Position numbers and translations under genes: made by a program. The notes below the pieces were generated by a model that saw nothing but the letters and a program-made list of their open reading frames with translations, had not been told where the DNA came from and did not search any database. This document shows positions 43,741 to 51,829 of a stretch of 64,000 nt of DNA, piece by piece. How positions within the stretch are numbered: the stretch's first letter is position 1; each line of letters begins with the position of its first letter. This stretch comes from Frateuria_A sp035943815 (lineage in GTDB: Bacteria > Pseudomonadota > Gammaproteobacteria > Xanthomonadales > Rhodanobacteraceae). Location: positions 248,001 to 312,000 of the forward strand of contig NZ_DASZBU010000015.1 of NCBI RefSeq assembly GCF_035943815.1, given 5' to 3'.

Positions 43741-44303
43741 CCCCGACCGCCACCATGCGCCTCGCCCTGCTGCTCTGCCTCGCTCTGCCGGGTGTCGCCG
43801 CGGCCACCGCCTACCACGTGCAGCAGGACGAGAGCACGCTGGGTTTCACCGCGACCTTCCAGGGCGCGGCGTTCCAGGGTAGCTTCTCGCGATGGCATGC
43901 GGACATCCGCTTCGATCCCGCGCGCCTGGCCAATTCGAAGTTCGACGTGACGGTGGACACCACCAGCGCCGCCACCGGCGACGCCGACCGCGACGGCGCC
44001 CTGCCGGGGGCGGACTTCTTCAACGCGACCAAATACCCGCAGGCGCACTACCTCACCACCGGTTTCACGCGGTTGGACGGCTCCCGGGCGATCGCGCACG
44101 GCAACCTCACGCTGCGCGGCGTCAGCCATCCGCTCAACCTCACCGTCACCTTCACGCCGCAGCCCGACGGTACCGCGCTGATGGACGTGACCGGCACGCT
44201 CAAGCGGCTGGACTACGGCGTGGGCGGCGGCGAATACGCCGACACCTCGGTGATCGGCGACAACGTGACGATCCAGGCGCACCTGGTGCTGTCGACGAAG
44301 TAA
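43737..44303 (+). CDS. YceI family periplasmic protein 2
   Basis: Second YceI-fold protein, 188 residues, Sec signal LALLLCLALPGVAAATA. The mature sequence YHVQQDESTLGFTATFQGA and RAIAHGNLTLRGVSHPLNL are family hallmarks. AAAGGAG precedes the ATG, which overlaps the cytochrome b561 stop by 4 nt. It is only modestly similar to the first YceI of the operon, so the two are old paralogues rather than a fresh duplication. Confidence 0.9.
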   Translation: MTPTATMRLALLLCLALPGVAAATAYHVQQDESTLGFTATFQGAAFQGSFSRWHADIRFDPARLANSKFDVTVDTTSAATGDADRDGALPGADFFNATKYPQAHYLTTGFTRLDGSRAIAHGNLTLRGVSHPLNLTVTFTPQPDGTALMDVTGTLKRLDYGVGGGEYADTSVIGDNVTIQAHLVLSTK

Positions 44304-44387
44304 GGTAGCGCGGTTCGAACGAGCCACCGAGCAAGCCTTCCCCGTTTACGGGAGAAGGTGTCGACCGGCGGATGGGTGAGGTCTGCC

Positions 44388-44618
44388 TCAACCCCTCACG
44401 AACGCCGCCACCGCCTCCGCCCCGAACGGCCAATCCAGCTCGCGCCCATCGCGCACGTCGCGCAAGACTGGCACCCGCGCGCCATAGCGCGCCTCCAGCG
44501 CCGGATCGTCATCCACCCAGACGCTGTCGAAGTCCGGTGCGCGCGCCTGGGCGAGCACCGCCAGCGCCTGGTCGCACAGGTGGCAGTAGTCGCGCTGGTA
44601 AAGGACGAGGTCGGCCAT
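44388..44618 (-). CDS. Glutaredoxin-like protein
   Basis: A 76-residue thioredoxin-fold protein of the DUF836/glutaredoxin-like group: LVLYQRDYCHLCDQALAVL has a CxxC (C-H-L-C) active site right after strand 1, and ARVPVLRD supplies the cis-Pro loop. The ATG at 44618 gives the compact fold; a 21-codon extension upstream reads into the sdaA promoter and is not conserved. It diverges from sdaA with 77 nt between starts. The redox partner is unknown. Small size is normal for this group. Confidence 0.8.
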   Translation of the reverse strand: MADLVLYQRDYCHLCDQALAVLAQARAPDFDSVWVDDDPALEARYGARVPVLRDVRDGRELDWPFGAEAVAAFVRG

Positions 44619-44695
44619 GCGGTAGCGAACGGACTGCCAAAGGTGAAGGGGGCGCGTAGAATAACGGCTTCCGTCTACCACACCGCAGCGCGTTC

Positions 44696-46078
44696 ATGGC
44701 CGTCAGCGTCTTCGACCTCTTCAAGATCGGCATCGGGCCGTCCTCCTCGCACACGGTCGGGCCGATGCGCGCAGCGGCGCGCTTCACCGAGCACTGGCTG
44801 GAGGAGAAAGGCGTGCTCGACCGCGTCGTTCGCGTGCGCGCCGAACTCTACGGCTCGCTGGCGATGACCGGCCGCGGCCACGGTACCGACAAGGCCGTGC
44901 TGCTGGGCTTCGAAGGCCACTACCCCGACAAGGTGGATGCGGACCTCATCCCCGACATCCTCGCCCGCATCCGCGGTACCGCCCGGTTGCGCCTGCTCGG
45001 CCGCCAGGAGATCGCCTTCGACGAGAAGAGCGACCTGGTGTTCAACAAGCGCCAGAAGCTGCCCTTCCATACCAACGGCATGCGCTTCACCGCCTACGAC
45101 GCCGACGGCAACGAACTGGCCACGCGCGACTACTACTCCGTCGGCGGCGGCTTCGTGGTCAACCAGGACGAGGCGGCCGAAGATCGCATCGTCGCCGACA
45201 CCACCGAGCAGCCCTACCCGTTCTCCACCGGCGAGCAATTGCTCGACCTGTGCGAAAAGCATGGCCTGACCATCGCCCAGCTGATGATGGCCAACGAAAG
45301 CGTTTGGCGTCCCGAGGCCGAGACCCGCGCCGGCCTGCTGACCATCTGGAAGGCCATGGCCGACTGCGTCGCCCGCGGCCTGCGCTCGCCCGGCACCCTG
45401 CCTGGCGGCCTGCACGTGACGCGCCGCGCGCCGGCGATGGCGGAGGAATTGCGCAATCAGCCCGAGGCCGCGCTGAAAGACCCGCTCACCATCCTTGACT
45501 GGGTGAACCTGTACGCGCTGGCGGTCAACGAGGAAAACGCCGCCGGCGGCCGCGTGGTCACCGCGCCCACCAATGGCGCCGCCGGCATCGTGCCGGCCGT
45601 GGGCCACTACTACCTGCGCTTCTGCCCGAAGGCGGACGAGAACGGCATCATCGACTACCTGCTCACCGCCGCCGCCATCGGCATCCTCTACAAGGAGAAC
45701 GCCTCCATCTCCGGCGCCGAGGTCGGCTGCCAGGGCGAGGTGGGCGTGGCCTGTTCGATGGCCGCCGGCGGCCTCACCGCGGCGCTGGGCGGCAGCATCT
45801 GGCAGGTGGAAAACGCCGCCGAGATCGGCATGGAGCACAACCTGGGCCTCACCTGCGACCCGATCGGCGGCCTGGTGCAGATTCCCTGCATCGAGCGCAA
45901 TGCGATGGGCTCGGTCAAGGCCATCAACGCCAGCCGCATGGCGCTCAAGAGCGACGGCAAGCATCGCGTGAGCCTGGACAAGGTCATCAAGACCATGCGC
46001 GACACGGGCCGCGACATGAAGGACAAGTACAAGGAGACGTCGCGCGGCGGGCTTGCCGTCAACGTCATCGAGTGCTGA
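44696..46078 (+). CDS. sdaA: L-serine ammonia-lyase (iron-sulfur)
   Basis: Cytosolic [4Fe-4S] enzyme that deaminates L-serine to pyruvate, 460 residues in the single-chain form with fused beta and alpha regions. N-terminus SVFDLFKIGIGPSSSHTVGPM is the family hallmark; the C-terminal region holds the cluster cysteines in SGAEVGCQGEVGVACSMAAGG and CDPIGGLVQIPCIERN. No Shine-Dalgarno is evident before the ATG at 44696. It stands alone. Its 3' gap of about 480 nt contains the repeat element at 46178-46285 and a hairpin repeat. Confidence 0.95.
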   Translation: MAVSVFDLFKIGIGPSSSHTVGPMRAAARFTEHWLEEKGVLDRVVRVRAELYGSLAMTGRGHGTDKAVLLGFEGHYPDKVDADLIPDILARIRGTARLRLLGRQEIAFDEKSDLVFNKRQKLPFHTNGMRFTAYDADGNELATRDYYSVGGGFVVNQDEAAEDRIVADTTEQPYPFSTGEQLLDLCEKHGLTIAQLMMANESVWRPEAETRAGLLTIWKAMADCVARGLRSPGTLPGGLHVTRRAPAMAEELRNQPEAALKDPLTILDWVNLYALAVNEENAAGGRVVTAPTNGAAGIVPAVGHYYLRFCPKADENGIIDYLLTAAAIGILYKENASISGAEVGCQGEVGVACSMAAGGLTAALGGSIWQVENAAEIGMEHNLGLTCDPIGGLVQIPCIERNAMGSVKAINASRMALKSDGKHRVSLDKVIKTMRDTGRDMKDKYKETSRGGLAVNVIEC

Positions 46079-46177
46079 TGTTTCCGGTTTCCTGTTTCTT
46101 GCGGGGAGCGGGCATGGCGCGGCTTCTAGCGACTTGGCTGGATTGCGAAGAGCTTCCGATCGCCTGATCGGCGCTCG

Positions 46178-46285
46178 GGTCACTTTCTTTGCTGGCCCAC
46201 GCCCGCGCCTGGAGCGCGGGCGAACAGCGAAGCTGGCCCGAAGGGCGAAGGGCGGGATGCCCGGAGTAAAGAAAGTAACCAAAGA
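46178..46285. repeat. Inverted-repeat element with TTACTTTCTTT-type ends
   Basis: The left end reads GGTCACTTTCTTTGCTGGCC; the right end reads AAAGAAAGTAACC. The two are inverted copies over about 13 nt with one mismatch, and the GC-rich middle can also fold (GCCCGCGCCTGGAGCGCGGGC). Such elements are widespread in Xanthomonas-type genomes. No coding potential is credited to it. The remainder of 46079-46474 has nothing recognisable. Confidence 0.55.
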
Positions 46286-46474
46286 AACGGCCCTGGTTCA
46301 GCCCGGGGCGAGACAAAAGCTAGGTGCCATTGCGACCTGCCGAGCGGGTCTCTTGCTCATAGAGGAGGTGCAGCCGCTTTACCGCGGGCGCTCGGGAGTT
46401 GAGGCAAGAGAGGGATCTGGATTTCTGGCGCGAGTGGCTCGGTTGCACGGGCGCACAACGGGCCGCGCGGCGCT

Positions 46475-46519
46475 CTGCTCCCTTTCCCTCCGGGGAGAGG
46501 GTTCGGGAGAGGGGCGGGG
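46475..46519. repeat. Intergenic CTCCC/GGAG hairpin repeat, copy near rhtA
   Basis: CTGCTCCCTTTCCCTCCGGG followed by GAGAGGGTTCGGGAGAGGGG. It lies between the convergent sdaA and rhtA. Confidence 0.65.
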
Positions 46520-46560
46520 CGCACGGGAAGCTTCGCAGCACCCCGGCGTCAAGCTTTTGC

Positions 46561-47442
46561 CTACCCGAGTCCTTCCACTGCGACCGGCTTGCGCACGCTC
46601 AACGCCGTGCCTGCCGCCGCCACGATGATCGCCCCGATCGCCAGCCACTGCAGCGCGCTCAGATGCTCGCTGAGCAGCACCACGCCCGCCAGCGCGGCGA
46701 TCGCAGGCTCCAGGCTGAGCAGGGTGCTGAAGGTGCGCGCCGGCAGTCGCGTCAGCGCCACCATTTCCAGCGAATAGGGCAAGGCCGAACTCAGCACCGC
46801 CACGCCCACCGCATAGGGCAGCAGCGCTGGCGACAGCAAGGTGGCGCCCGCGTGCACCACGCCGAAAGGGATGGCCAGCAAGGCGCCGACCGAGGTGCCC
46901 CACGTCACCGCGTCGCCGCCGTAGGCGGCACCGGCCTTCTGCCCCGTGACGATGTACAGGGCCCAGCCCAGCCCTGCGGCAAGCGCGTACATCACGCCCA
47001 CCGGATCGAGCGCATGCGCCTGGCCGCGCAACGGCAGCAACAAGGCCAACCCCGCGATCACCAGCGCGATCCAGACGAAGTCGAGCAGCCGGCGCGAACC
47101 GATCATGGCCAGCACCAGCGGCCCGGTGAACTCCAGCGCGACCGCCAGCCCCAGCGGGACCGTGCGCAGCGACATGTAGAACACCAGGTTCATGGCGCCC
47201 ATCGACAACCCGTAGGCCCACAACCCGCGCCAGTCCCGACCGTCTCGCAGGCGCCGCCACGGCTGGCGCCACGCCAGCAGGATCAACGCACTGATGCCCA
47301 GGCGATAAGCTGTCGCCCCTTGCGCCCCCACCTGCGGAAACAGGTGCTTGGCCAGCGACGCACCGCATTGATACGAAACCATGGCGACCAGCAAGGCGCC
47401 GATCGCGATGGCGATCCGGGGAGCATCCGAACGCGAGGACAT
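46561..47442 (-). CDS. rhtA: Threonine/homoserine exporter RhtA (EamA family)
   Basis: Ten-helix DMT/EamA inner-membrane exporter. Similarity to E. coli RhtA runs through the whole protein: VAMVSYQCGASLAKHLFPQVGA at the start, YMSLRTVPLGLAVALEFTGP, RRLLDFVW, LPYSLEMVALTRLPARTF and the end ALSVRKP. From ATG 47442 it has 293 residues; the ATG at 47472 would add ten, and neither start has a good ribosome site. It is a single gene. Physiological substrates are threonine and homoserine in E. coli; specificity here is inferred. Confidence 0.9.
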   Translation of the reverse strand: MSSRSDAPRIAIAIGALLVAMVSYQCGASLAKHLFPQVGAQGATAYRLGISALILLAWRQPWRRLRDGRDWRGLWAYGLSMGAMNLVFYMSLRTVPLGLAVALEFTGPLVLAMIGSRRLLDFVWIALVIAGLALLLPLRGQAHALDPVGVMYALAAGLGWALYIVTGQKAGAAYGGDAVTWGTSVGALLAIPFGVVHAGATLLSPALLPYAVGVAVLSSALPYSLEMVALTRLPARTFSTLLSLEPAIAALAGVVLLSEHLSALQWLAIGAIIVAAAGTALSVRKPVAVEGLG

Positions 47443-47584
47443 GGGGAAACCACGACGGGGAAGGCTTCCCATGATGCCAGTAAGCGGTTGGCTCCAAGCT
47501 CCCGACCCTCCCGGTCCGGGCTGGATGGGAGGCCGGGGTTCGCGGGGACCTCACTGTGTAAGCACACCGCCTTCGGACGCGCGG

Positions 47585-47977
47585 TTACCGGCTCGCCTTC
47601 GGCGCTCCACCCAACGCCACGATCATCTCCCGCACCAGCCGGCGGTGCTCCTCCGGCAGCTTCAGAAACGCCTCGAACGCCAGGCGATCATGCCCGCGCA
47701 CCTGCTCCGGCCAGCGGGCCGGCGCATCGCGCACGCCCCTGTGGGACCGATACTCCAGCTCGTGCGCCTCGATGCCCAGGATCGACGCCAGCGCTTCGAT
47801 ATGATCCGGCTTGGGCCTGTGCTTGCCATTGAGCCAGCCCGAGATCGCTTGCTGCGTCACGCTCACGGCGCCCTCGCGGGCAAGCAACCGCTCGATCGCC
47901 GCTGGGCTCGCCTCGATGCCTTCCGCCTCCAAGGCGGCCCGCAGGCGCTGGGCGAACGCTTTCTGGTCGGTCTTCAT
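47585..47977 (-). CDS. XRE-family transcriptional regulator
   Basis: A 130-residue regulator with a Cro/CI-type helix-turn-helix in its first half (ERLLAREGAVSVTQQAISGW and LNGKHRPKP, about residues 28-60) and a helical C-terminal part with no recognised domain. The ATG at 47977 gives MKTDQKAFAQRLR; an upstream in-frame ATG would place the start inside the promoter region. Phage-like repressors have this size, but there is no phage or toxin gene next to it. An 8-bp inverted repeat 35 nt upstream (48012-48053) could be its own operator. Target genes are unknown. Confidence 0.8.
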   Translation of the reverse strand: MKTDQKAFAQRLRAALEAEGIEASPAAIERLLAREGAVSVTQQAISGWLNGKHRPKPDHIEALASILGIEAHELEYRSHRGVRDAPARWPEQVRGHDRLAFEAFLKLPEEHRRLVREMIVALGGAPKASR

Positions 47978-48011
47978 GGCTCGCGACCATAGGCGCGGGC
48001 CCACGGCCACA

Positions 48012-48053
48012 ATGAAAGCCTTGCTTCTTTCCTATCTAAAGTTTTGCTTTCAT
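48012..48053. promoter_or_regulatory. Inverted repeat upstream of the XRE gene, possible operator
   Basis: Perfect 8-bp arms ATGAAAGC (48012-48019) and GCTTTCAT (48046-48053) are separated by 26 AT-rich bases, unusual for this GC-rich region. Centre-to-centre spacing of 34 nt is about three helix turns. It would suit cooperative binding of a dimeric repressor. The wider 47978-48198 gap shows nothing else. Confidence 0.45.
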
Positions 48054-48198
48054 CCGACGGGCGATGAGCTGTTCCGAAGGGCTGGCGACTGTTGCTGCCG
48101 CAGCCCGGCGATCGAGCACATCGTGTACGCGCTTGGCCTGACCTCGCGCGATTACTGCATTGCCGCATGCAAGCCTTCCGGACCGATGCTACCTTCCA

Positions 48199-48214
48199 TA
48201 TAGATCGATCTAAA
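48199..48214. promoter_or_regulatory. LacI-type operator upstream of cutC / N-glycan operon
   Basis: TATAGATCGATCTAAA matches the GH92 operator (33551-33566) at 13 of 16 positions and is itself a near-perfect dyad around GATCGATC. It could overlap a -10 (TATAGA). It lies 116 nt before the cutC start, so a leader of about 110 nt is implied. Confidence 0.6.
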
Positions 48215-48330
48215 CGGTGGGGAGTCTTGGGCCGTCCGCAGCCATCCCGAAGCGTCTTCGCCTGCTCGGCGGCCTATCGCGCCCGGGCCGCGCACGCCTT
48301 GGACCTGCCTCCTGCCGGCGGGGCTTGCTG

Positions 48331-49098
48331 ATGGCTGTCGACAGCGTGCCCTTGCTGGAAGTGGCGGCCAATTCGGTGGCTTCCGCGCTGGCCGCGCAGG
48401 AAGGTGGCGCGGGGCGCGTGGAACTCTGCGCGGCGCTGGAGCTGGGCGGGGTCACGCCTTCGTATGCCGAGATCGCCACCGCGCGCGATCAGCTGGCGAT
48501 TCCGCTCTATGTGCTGATCCGCCCTCGCGGCGGCGATTTCCTCTACAACGATTTCGAATGCGAGGTGATGCAGCGCGACATCGAGGTGTGCGTCGCGCTG
48601 GGCTGCGACGGCGTGGTGCTGGGTGTGCTCGATGCGCAGGGACAGGTCGACGCGGCGCGCAGCCGCGTGCTGGTCGCGGCGGCCGGGGCGCTGGGTGTCA
48701 CCTTCCATCGCGCCTTCGACATGGCGCGCGACCCGGCGCAAGCACTCGAAGCGGTGATCGACCTCGGCTGCGAACGCGTGCTGACCTCCGGCGCGCAGGC
48801 CAGCGCCATCGACGGCGCGGCGCAGATCCGCGCGCTGCTGGCGCAGGCGGCCGGTCGGGTGACAGTGATGCCGGGCGCGGGCGTGCATGCGCGCAACATC
48901 GCGGCGCTGGCGCAGGCCACCGGCGCCAAGGAACTCCACGCCTCGGCCAAGCAGCAGTTGCCCTCGCGCATGCACCATCGCCAGCCGGGCCTGGATGACA
49001 TGGCCCGGGGCGAGTGGCGCAGCGACTCAACCGAGATCCGCGCGATGGTGACGGCGCTGCGGGAGCTGTCCACGCAGGCGGGAAACCATCCGCCTTAG
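48331..49098 (+). CDS. cutC: CutC family TIM-barrel protein
   Basis: 255-residue protein of the CutC family, a cytosolic TIM barrel named for a supposed copper role in E. coli that has been questioned. The family pattern is strong: LLEVAANSVASALAAQEGGA, RVELCAALELGGVTPSY, VLIRPRGGDFLYND, VTFHRAFDMARDP, RVLTSGAQ and MPGAGVHARNI. It starts after a leader with an operator-like site and ends 55 nt before the GH2 gene, in the same direction. Its position at the head of a glycosidase operon argues for a role in sugar handling rather than copper; this is inference. The ATG at 48331 fits the family start, and the frame above it is not conserved. Confidence 0.88.
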   Translation: MAVDSVPLLEVAANSVASALAAQEGGAGRVELCAALELGGVTPSYAEIATARDQLAIPLYVLIRPRGGDFLYNDFECEVMQRDIEVCVALGCDGVVLGVLDAQGQVDAARSRVLVAAAGALGVTFHRAFDMARDPAQALEAVIDLGCERVLTSGAQASAIDGAAQIRALLAQAAGRVTVMPGAGVHARNIAALAQATGAKELHASAKQQLPSRMHHRQPGLDDMARGEWRSDSTEIRAMVTALRELSTQAGNHPP

Positions 49099-49153
49099 CG
49101 GTGCAGACGGGTGGCGACGCCGCCGCCCGTCGCCCGTGCCGCCAGGAAACGCC

Positions 49154-51829
49154 ATGCCCGCACCCGTCCCGCCGACCCGAACGCGCACAAGGCCACGCCT
49201 GCCACCGATCGCGTGCGCGCTGCTCCTGCTGGTGCCAATGCTGGCCACGGCGGCGCCGCTGGTTTCGCGCAAGCTCGACAGCGGCTGGCAGTTGCGCCTG
49301 GCGCCCGGCGACGTCCACGCCGCCGACCACCCGCAGGCAACCCGCTGGCTGGCGGCCACGGTGCCGGGCACGGTGCAGACCGATCTGCTCGCCGCCGGGC
49401 TGGCGGTCGATCCTTTCCTGGGCGAGAACGAGAAGGCCATCCAGTGGGTCGGCCTGTCCGATTGGGTCTACCGCACCACGTTCACCGTGGACACGGCCAC
49501 GCTGGCGCGCCGGCATGTCGAGCTGGTGTTCGATGGCCTGGATACCTTTGCCGAGGTCTACCTCAACGGACACAGGCTGCTCGACGCAGACAACATGTTC
49601 CGACGCTGGGCGGCACCGGCGAAACCCTGGCTGCGCGCCGGCGCCAACACGCTCCAGGTGCGGCTGTACTCGCCGGTAAGGCGCCTGCAGCCCTGGCTCG
49701 CGCGCCAGCCCTACGCGCTGCCCGGCGAGTTCGACTCCGCCTTCGGCGACGAGCCCAAGGGGCGGCAGAGCGCCAACTACGTGCGCAAGGCCGCCTACCA
49801 GTACGGCTGGGACTGGGGCCCGCGCATCGTCACCGAAGGCATCTGGCAGGACGTGCACCTGGACAGCTGGGACGGCCTGCGCGTCACCGGCCTGCACGTC
49901 GCGCAGCCGCACGTGGATGCGCAGCGCGCGCAGACCCAGGTGCAGTTGGCGATCGACGCCGACGACACAGCAACACTGCAGTTGGAGATCGACGTGCTCG
50001 GACCGGATGGCAAGCCGGTCGCGCACCGGACGCAGCCGGTCACGCTCGCAGCCGGCAGCCACCGCGTCGAGGTGCCGCTGGCGATCGACCACCCCCGCCG
50101 CTGGTACCCGGCCGGCTACGGCGCGCAGGACATGTACGCCTACCACGTGCAGTTGCGCGGCAAGGACGACGCCGTGCTCTACGAAGCCACCCGCGAGGTC
50201 GGCCTGCGCAGCGTCGAGCTGCGGCGCGACCAGGACCGCTGGGGCCGCGGCTTCGCCTTCGTGGTCAACGGCATCCCGGTGTTCGCCAAAGGCGCCAACC
50301 TGATCCCCTTCGACAGCTTTCCCACCCGCGTCACCGAGGCGCAGATGCGCAACGCGCTTACGTCCGCGCGCGACGCCAACATGAACATGTTGCGCGTGTG
50401 GGGCGGCGGGTATTACCTGCCGGACAGCTTCTATGCCGAGACCGACCGGCTGGGCCTGCTGGTCTGGCAGGACTTCATGTTCGGCGGCGCGATCCCGCCG
50501 GATGACCCGGCCTTCGTCGCGAACGTGCGCGCGGAGGCCATCGAGCAAGTCGAGCGCCTGCGCGACCATCCAAGCCTGGTGCTCTGGTGTGGCAACAACG
50601 AGGTGCAGAGCAGCTGGCTCTCGTGGGACGACCGCAAGGCTTTCCGCAAGTCCATCACGCCGGCGCAGGACGCGCGCATCCAACAAGGCATGCGCATGCT
50701 GTTCGGCGACGTGCTGCGCCAGGTGGTGGCCCGGCACGATCCGGAGGTGCCGTACTGGCCCAGCTCGCCCAGCACCGGCGGCGACGGTTTCGCCACGTCG
50801 CTGGACGATGGCGACTACCACTACTGGGAAGTGTGGTCGGGCGAGGCCAAGCCGGCCCGTGCCTACCTCGACGTCACGCCGCGCTTCCAGTCCGAATACG
50901 GCCTGCAGTCGTTTCCCTCGATGCGCACGATCCGCGCGTTCGCCGGCGCAGGCGCGCTGGAAGAGGACTCGCCGGTGCTGCGCGCGCACCAGAAGTACGA
51001 CGGCGGCAACGGCAACGCCCGCCTGGCAATGTACGTGGAGCGCGAGTACGGGCAGCCGAAGGACTTCCCCGCCCTGGTCTACCTGAGCCAGGCGATGCAG
51101 GCCGAGGGTATCGAGCTGGCGGCCGAGCACCTGCGCGCCTCGCGGCCGCGCAGCATGGGTTCGCTGTACTGGCAGTTGAACGACGTGTGGCCGGCGATCT
51201 CCTGGTCGAGCATCGACTACCACGGACGCTGGAAGGCCCTGCAATACCACGCCCGGCGCTTCTACGCGCCGCTGCTGGCTACCGCACTGCGCGAGCACGG
51301 CACCACGCAGGTGACGCTGGTGTCCGACCGCACGTCACCGGTGCGGGCGCGCTGGCGCCTGCGCGTGCTGGATTTCGCCGGCAGGCTGATCTCGGAGCAG
51401 GCGCATGACCTCACGCTCGCTCCGCTGGCGGCCACGCCAGTCGGGAGCTTTACCGACGCGCAACTGGCGGGCACGAAGCCGCGTGCGCGCTTCGCAGTGG
51501 TCGATCTTCTGGTGGATGGCCACGGTGTCTCGCGCTCGCTGGTGTTCTTCGACGCACCCAAGGCACTCGCTCTCCCGCTCCCGCACATCCGCACGCATTG
51601 GGCGCCCTCCGGCGACGGCTACACCGTGACGCTGGACACCGACATGCTGGCGCGCGCGGTATGGCTTTCATTCGGCCAGCTGGATGCGCAGGTGTCAGAC
51701 AACGCCTTCGATCTCCTGCCGGGCGAACCGGTCAGCCTGCATGTGCGCAGCGATGCCGCACTGGACGCGCTGCGCAGCGCGCTGCGCGTGCGAAACCTGG
51801 CCGACGCCATGCGGAAGGGCGCGCCGTGA
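49154..51829 (+). CDS. GH2 beta-mannosidase, exported
   Basis: Glycoside hydrolase family 2 enzyme, 891 residues, expected to remove the beta-1,4-mannose from the N-glycan core. A Sec-type signal (ACALLLLVPMLATAA) precedes a jelly-roll domain (DSGWQLRLAPGD), an Ig-like domain and the TIM barrel. The acid/base is E483 (WCGNNEVQSSW) and the nucleophile E581 (FQSEYGLQSFPS). The NRYDWD-like features of eukaryotic beta-mannosidases are echoed in QYGWDWGPRIVTEGIWQDV, which favours mannosidase over galactosidase. AGGAAA precedes ATG 49154. Its TGA overlaps the GTG start of the GH3 gene. Confidence 0.9.
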   Translation: MPAPVPPTRTRTRPRLPPIACALLLLVPMLATAAPLVSRKLDSGWQLRLAPGDVHAADHPQATRWLAATVPGTVQTDLLAAGLAVDPFLGENEKAIQWVGLSDWVYRTTFTVDTATLARRHVELVFDGLDTFAEVYLNGHRLLDADNMFRRWAAPAKPWLRAGANTLQVRLYSPVRRLQPWLARQPYALPGEFDSAFGDEPKGRQSANYVRKAAYQYGWDWGPRIVTEGIWQDVHLDSWDGLRVTGLHVAQPHVDAQRAQTQVQLAIDADDTATLQLEIDVLGPDGKPVAHRTQPVTLAAGSHRVEVPLAIDHPRRWYPAGYGAQDMYAYHVQLRGKDDAVLYEATREVGLRSVELRRDQDRWGRGFAFVVNGIPVFAKGANLIPFDSFPTRVTEAQMRNALTSARDANMNMLRVWGGGYYLPDSFYAETDRLGLLVWQDFMFGGAIPPDDPAFVANVRAEAIEQVERLRDHPSLVLWCGNNEVQSSWLSWDDRKAFRKSITPAQDARIQQGMRMLFGDVLRQVVARHDPEVPYWPSSPSTGGDGFATSLDDGDYHYWEVWSGEAKPARAYLDVTPRFQSEYGLQSFPSMRTIRAFAGAGALEEDSPVLRAHQKYDGGNGNARLAMYVEREYGQPKDFPALVYLSQAMQAEGIELAAEHLRASRPRSMGSLYWQLNDVWPAISWSSIDYHGRWKALQYHARRFYAPLLATALREHGTTQVTLVSDRTSPVRARWRLRVLDFAGRLISEQAHDLTLAPLAATPVGSFTDAQLAGTKPRARFAVVDLLVDGHGVSRSLVFFDAPKALALPLPHIRTHWAPSGDGYTVTLDTDMLARAVWLSFGQLDAQVSDNAFDLLPGEPVSLHVRSDAALDALRSALRVRNLADAMRKGAP

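Noticed and set aside
46065..46316. Small open frame covering the TTACTTTCTTT element
   Set aside because: It falls inside a repeat-type element; such frames recur with the element and are not conserved as proteins.
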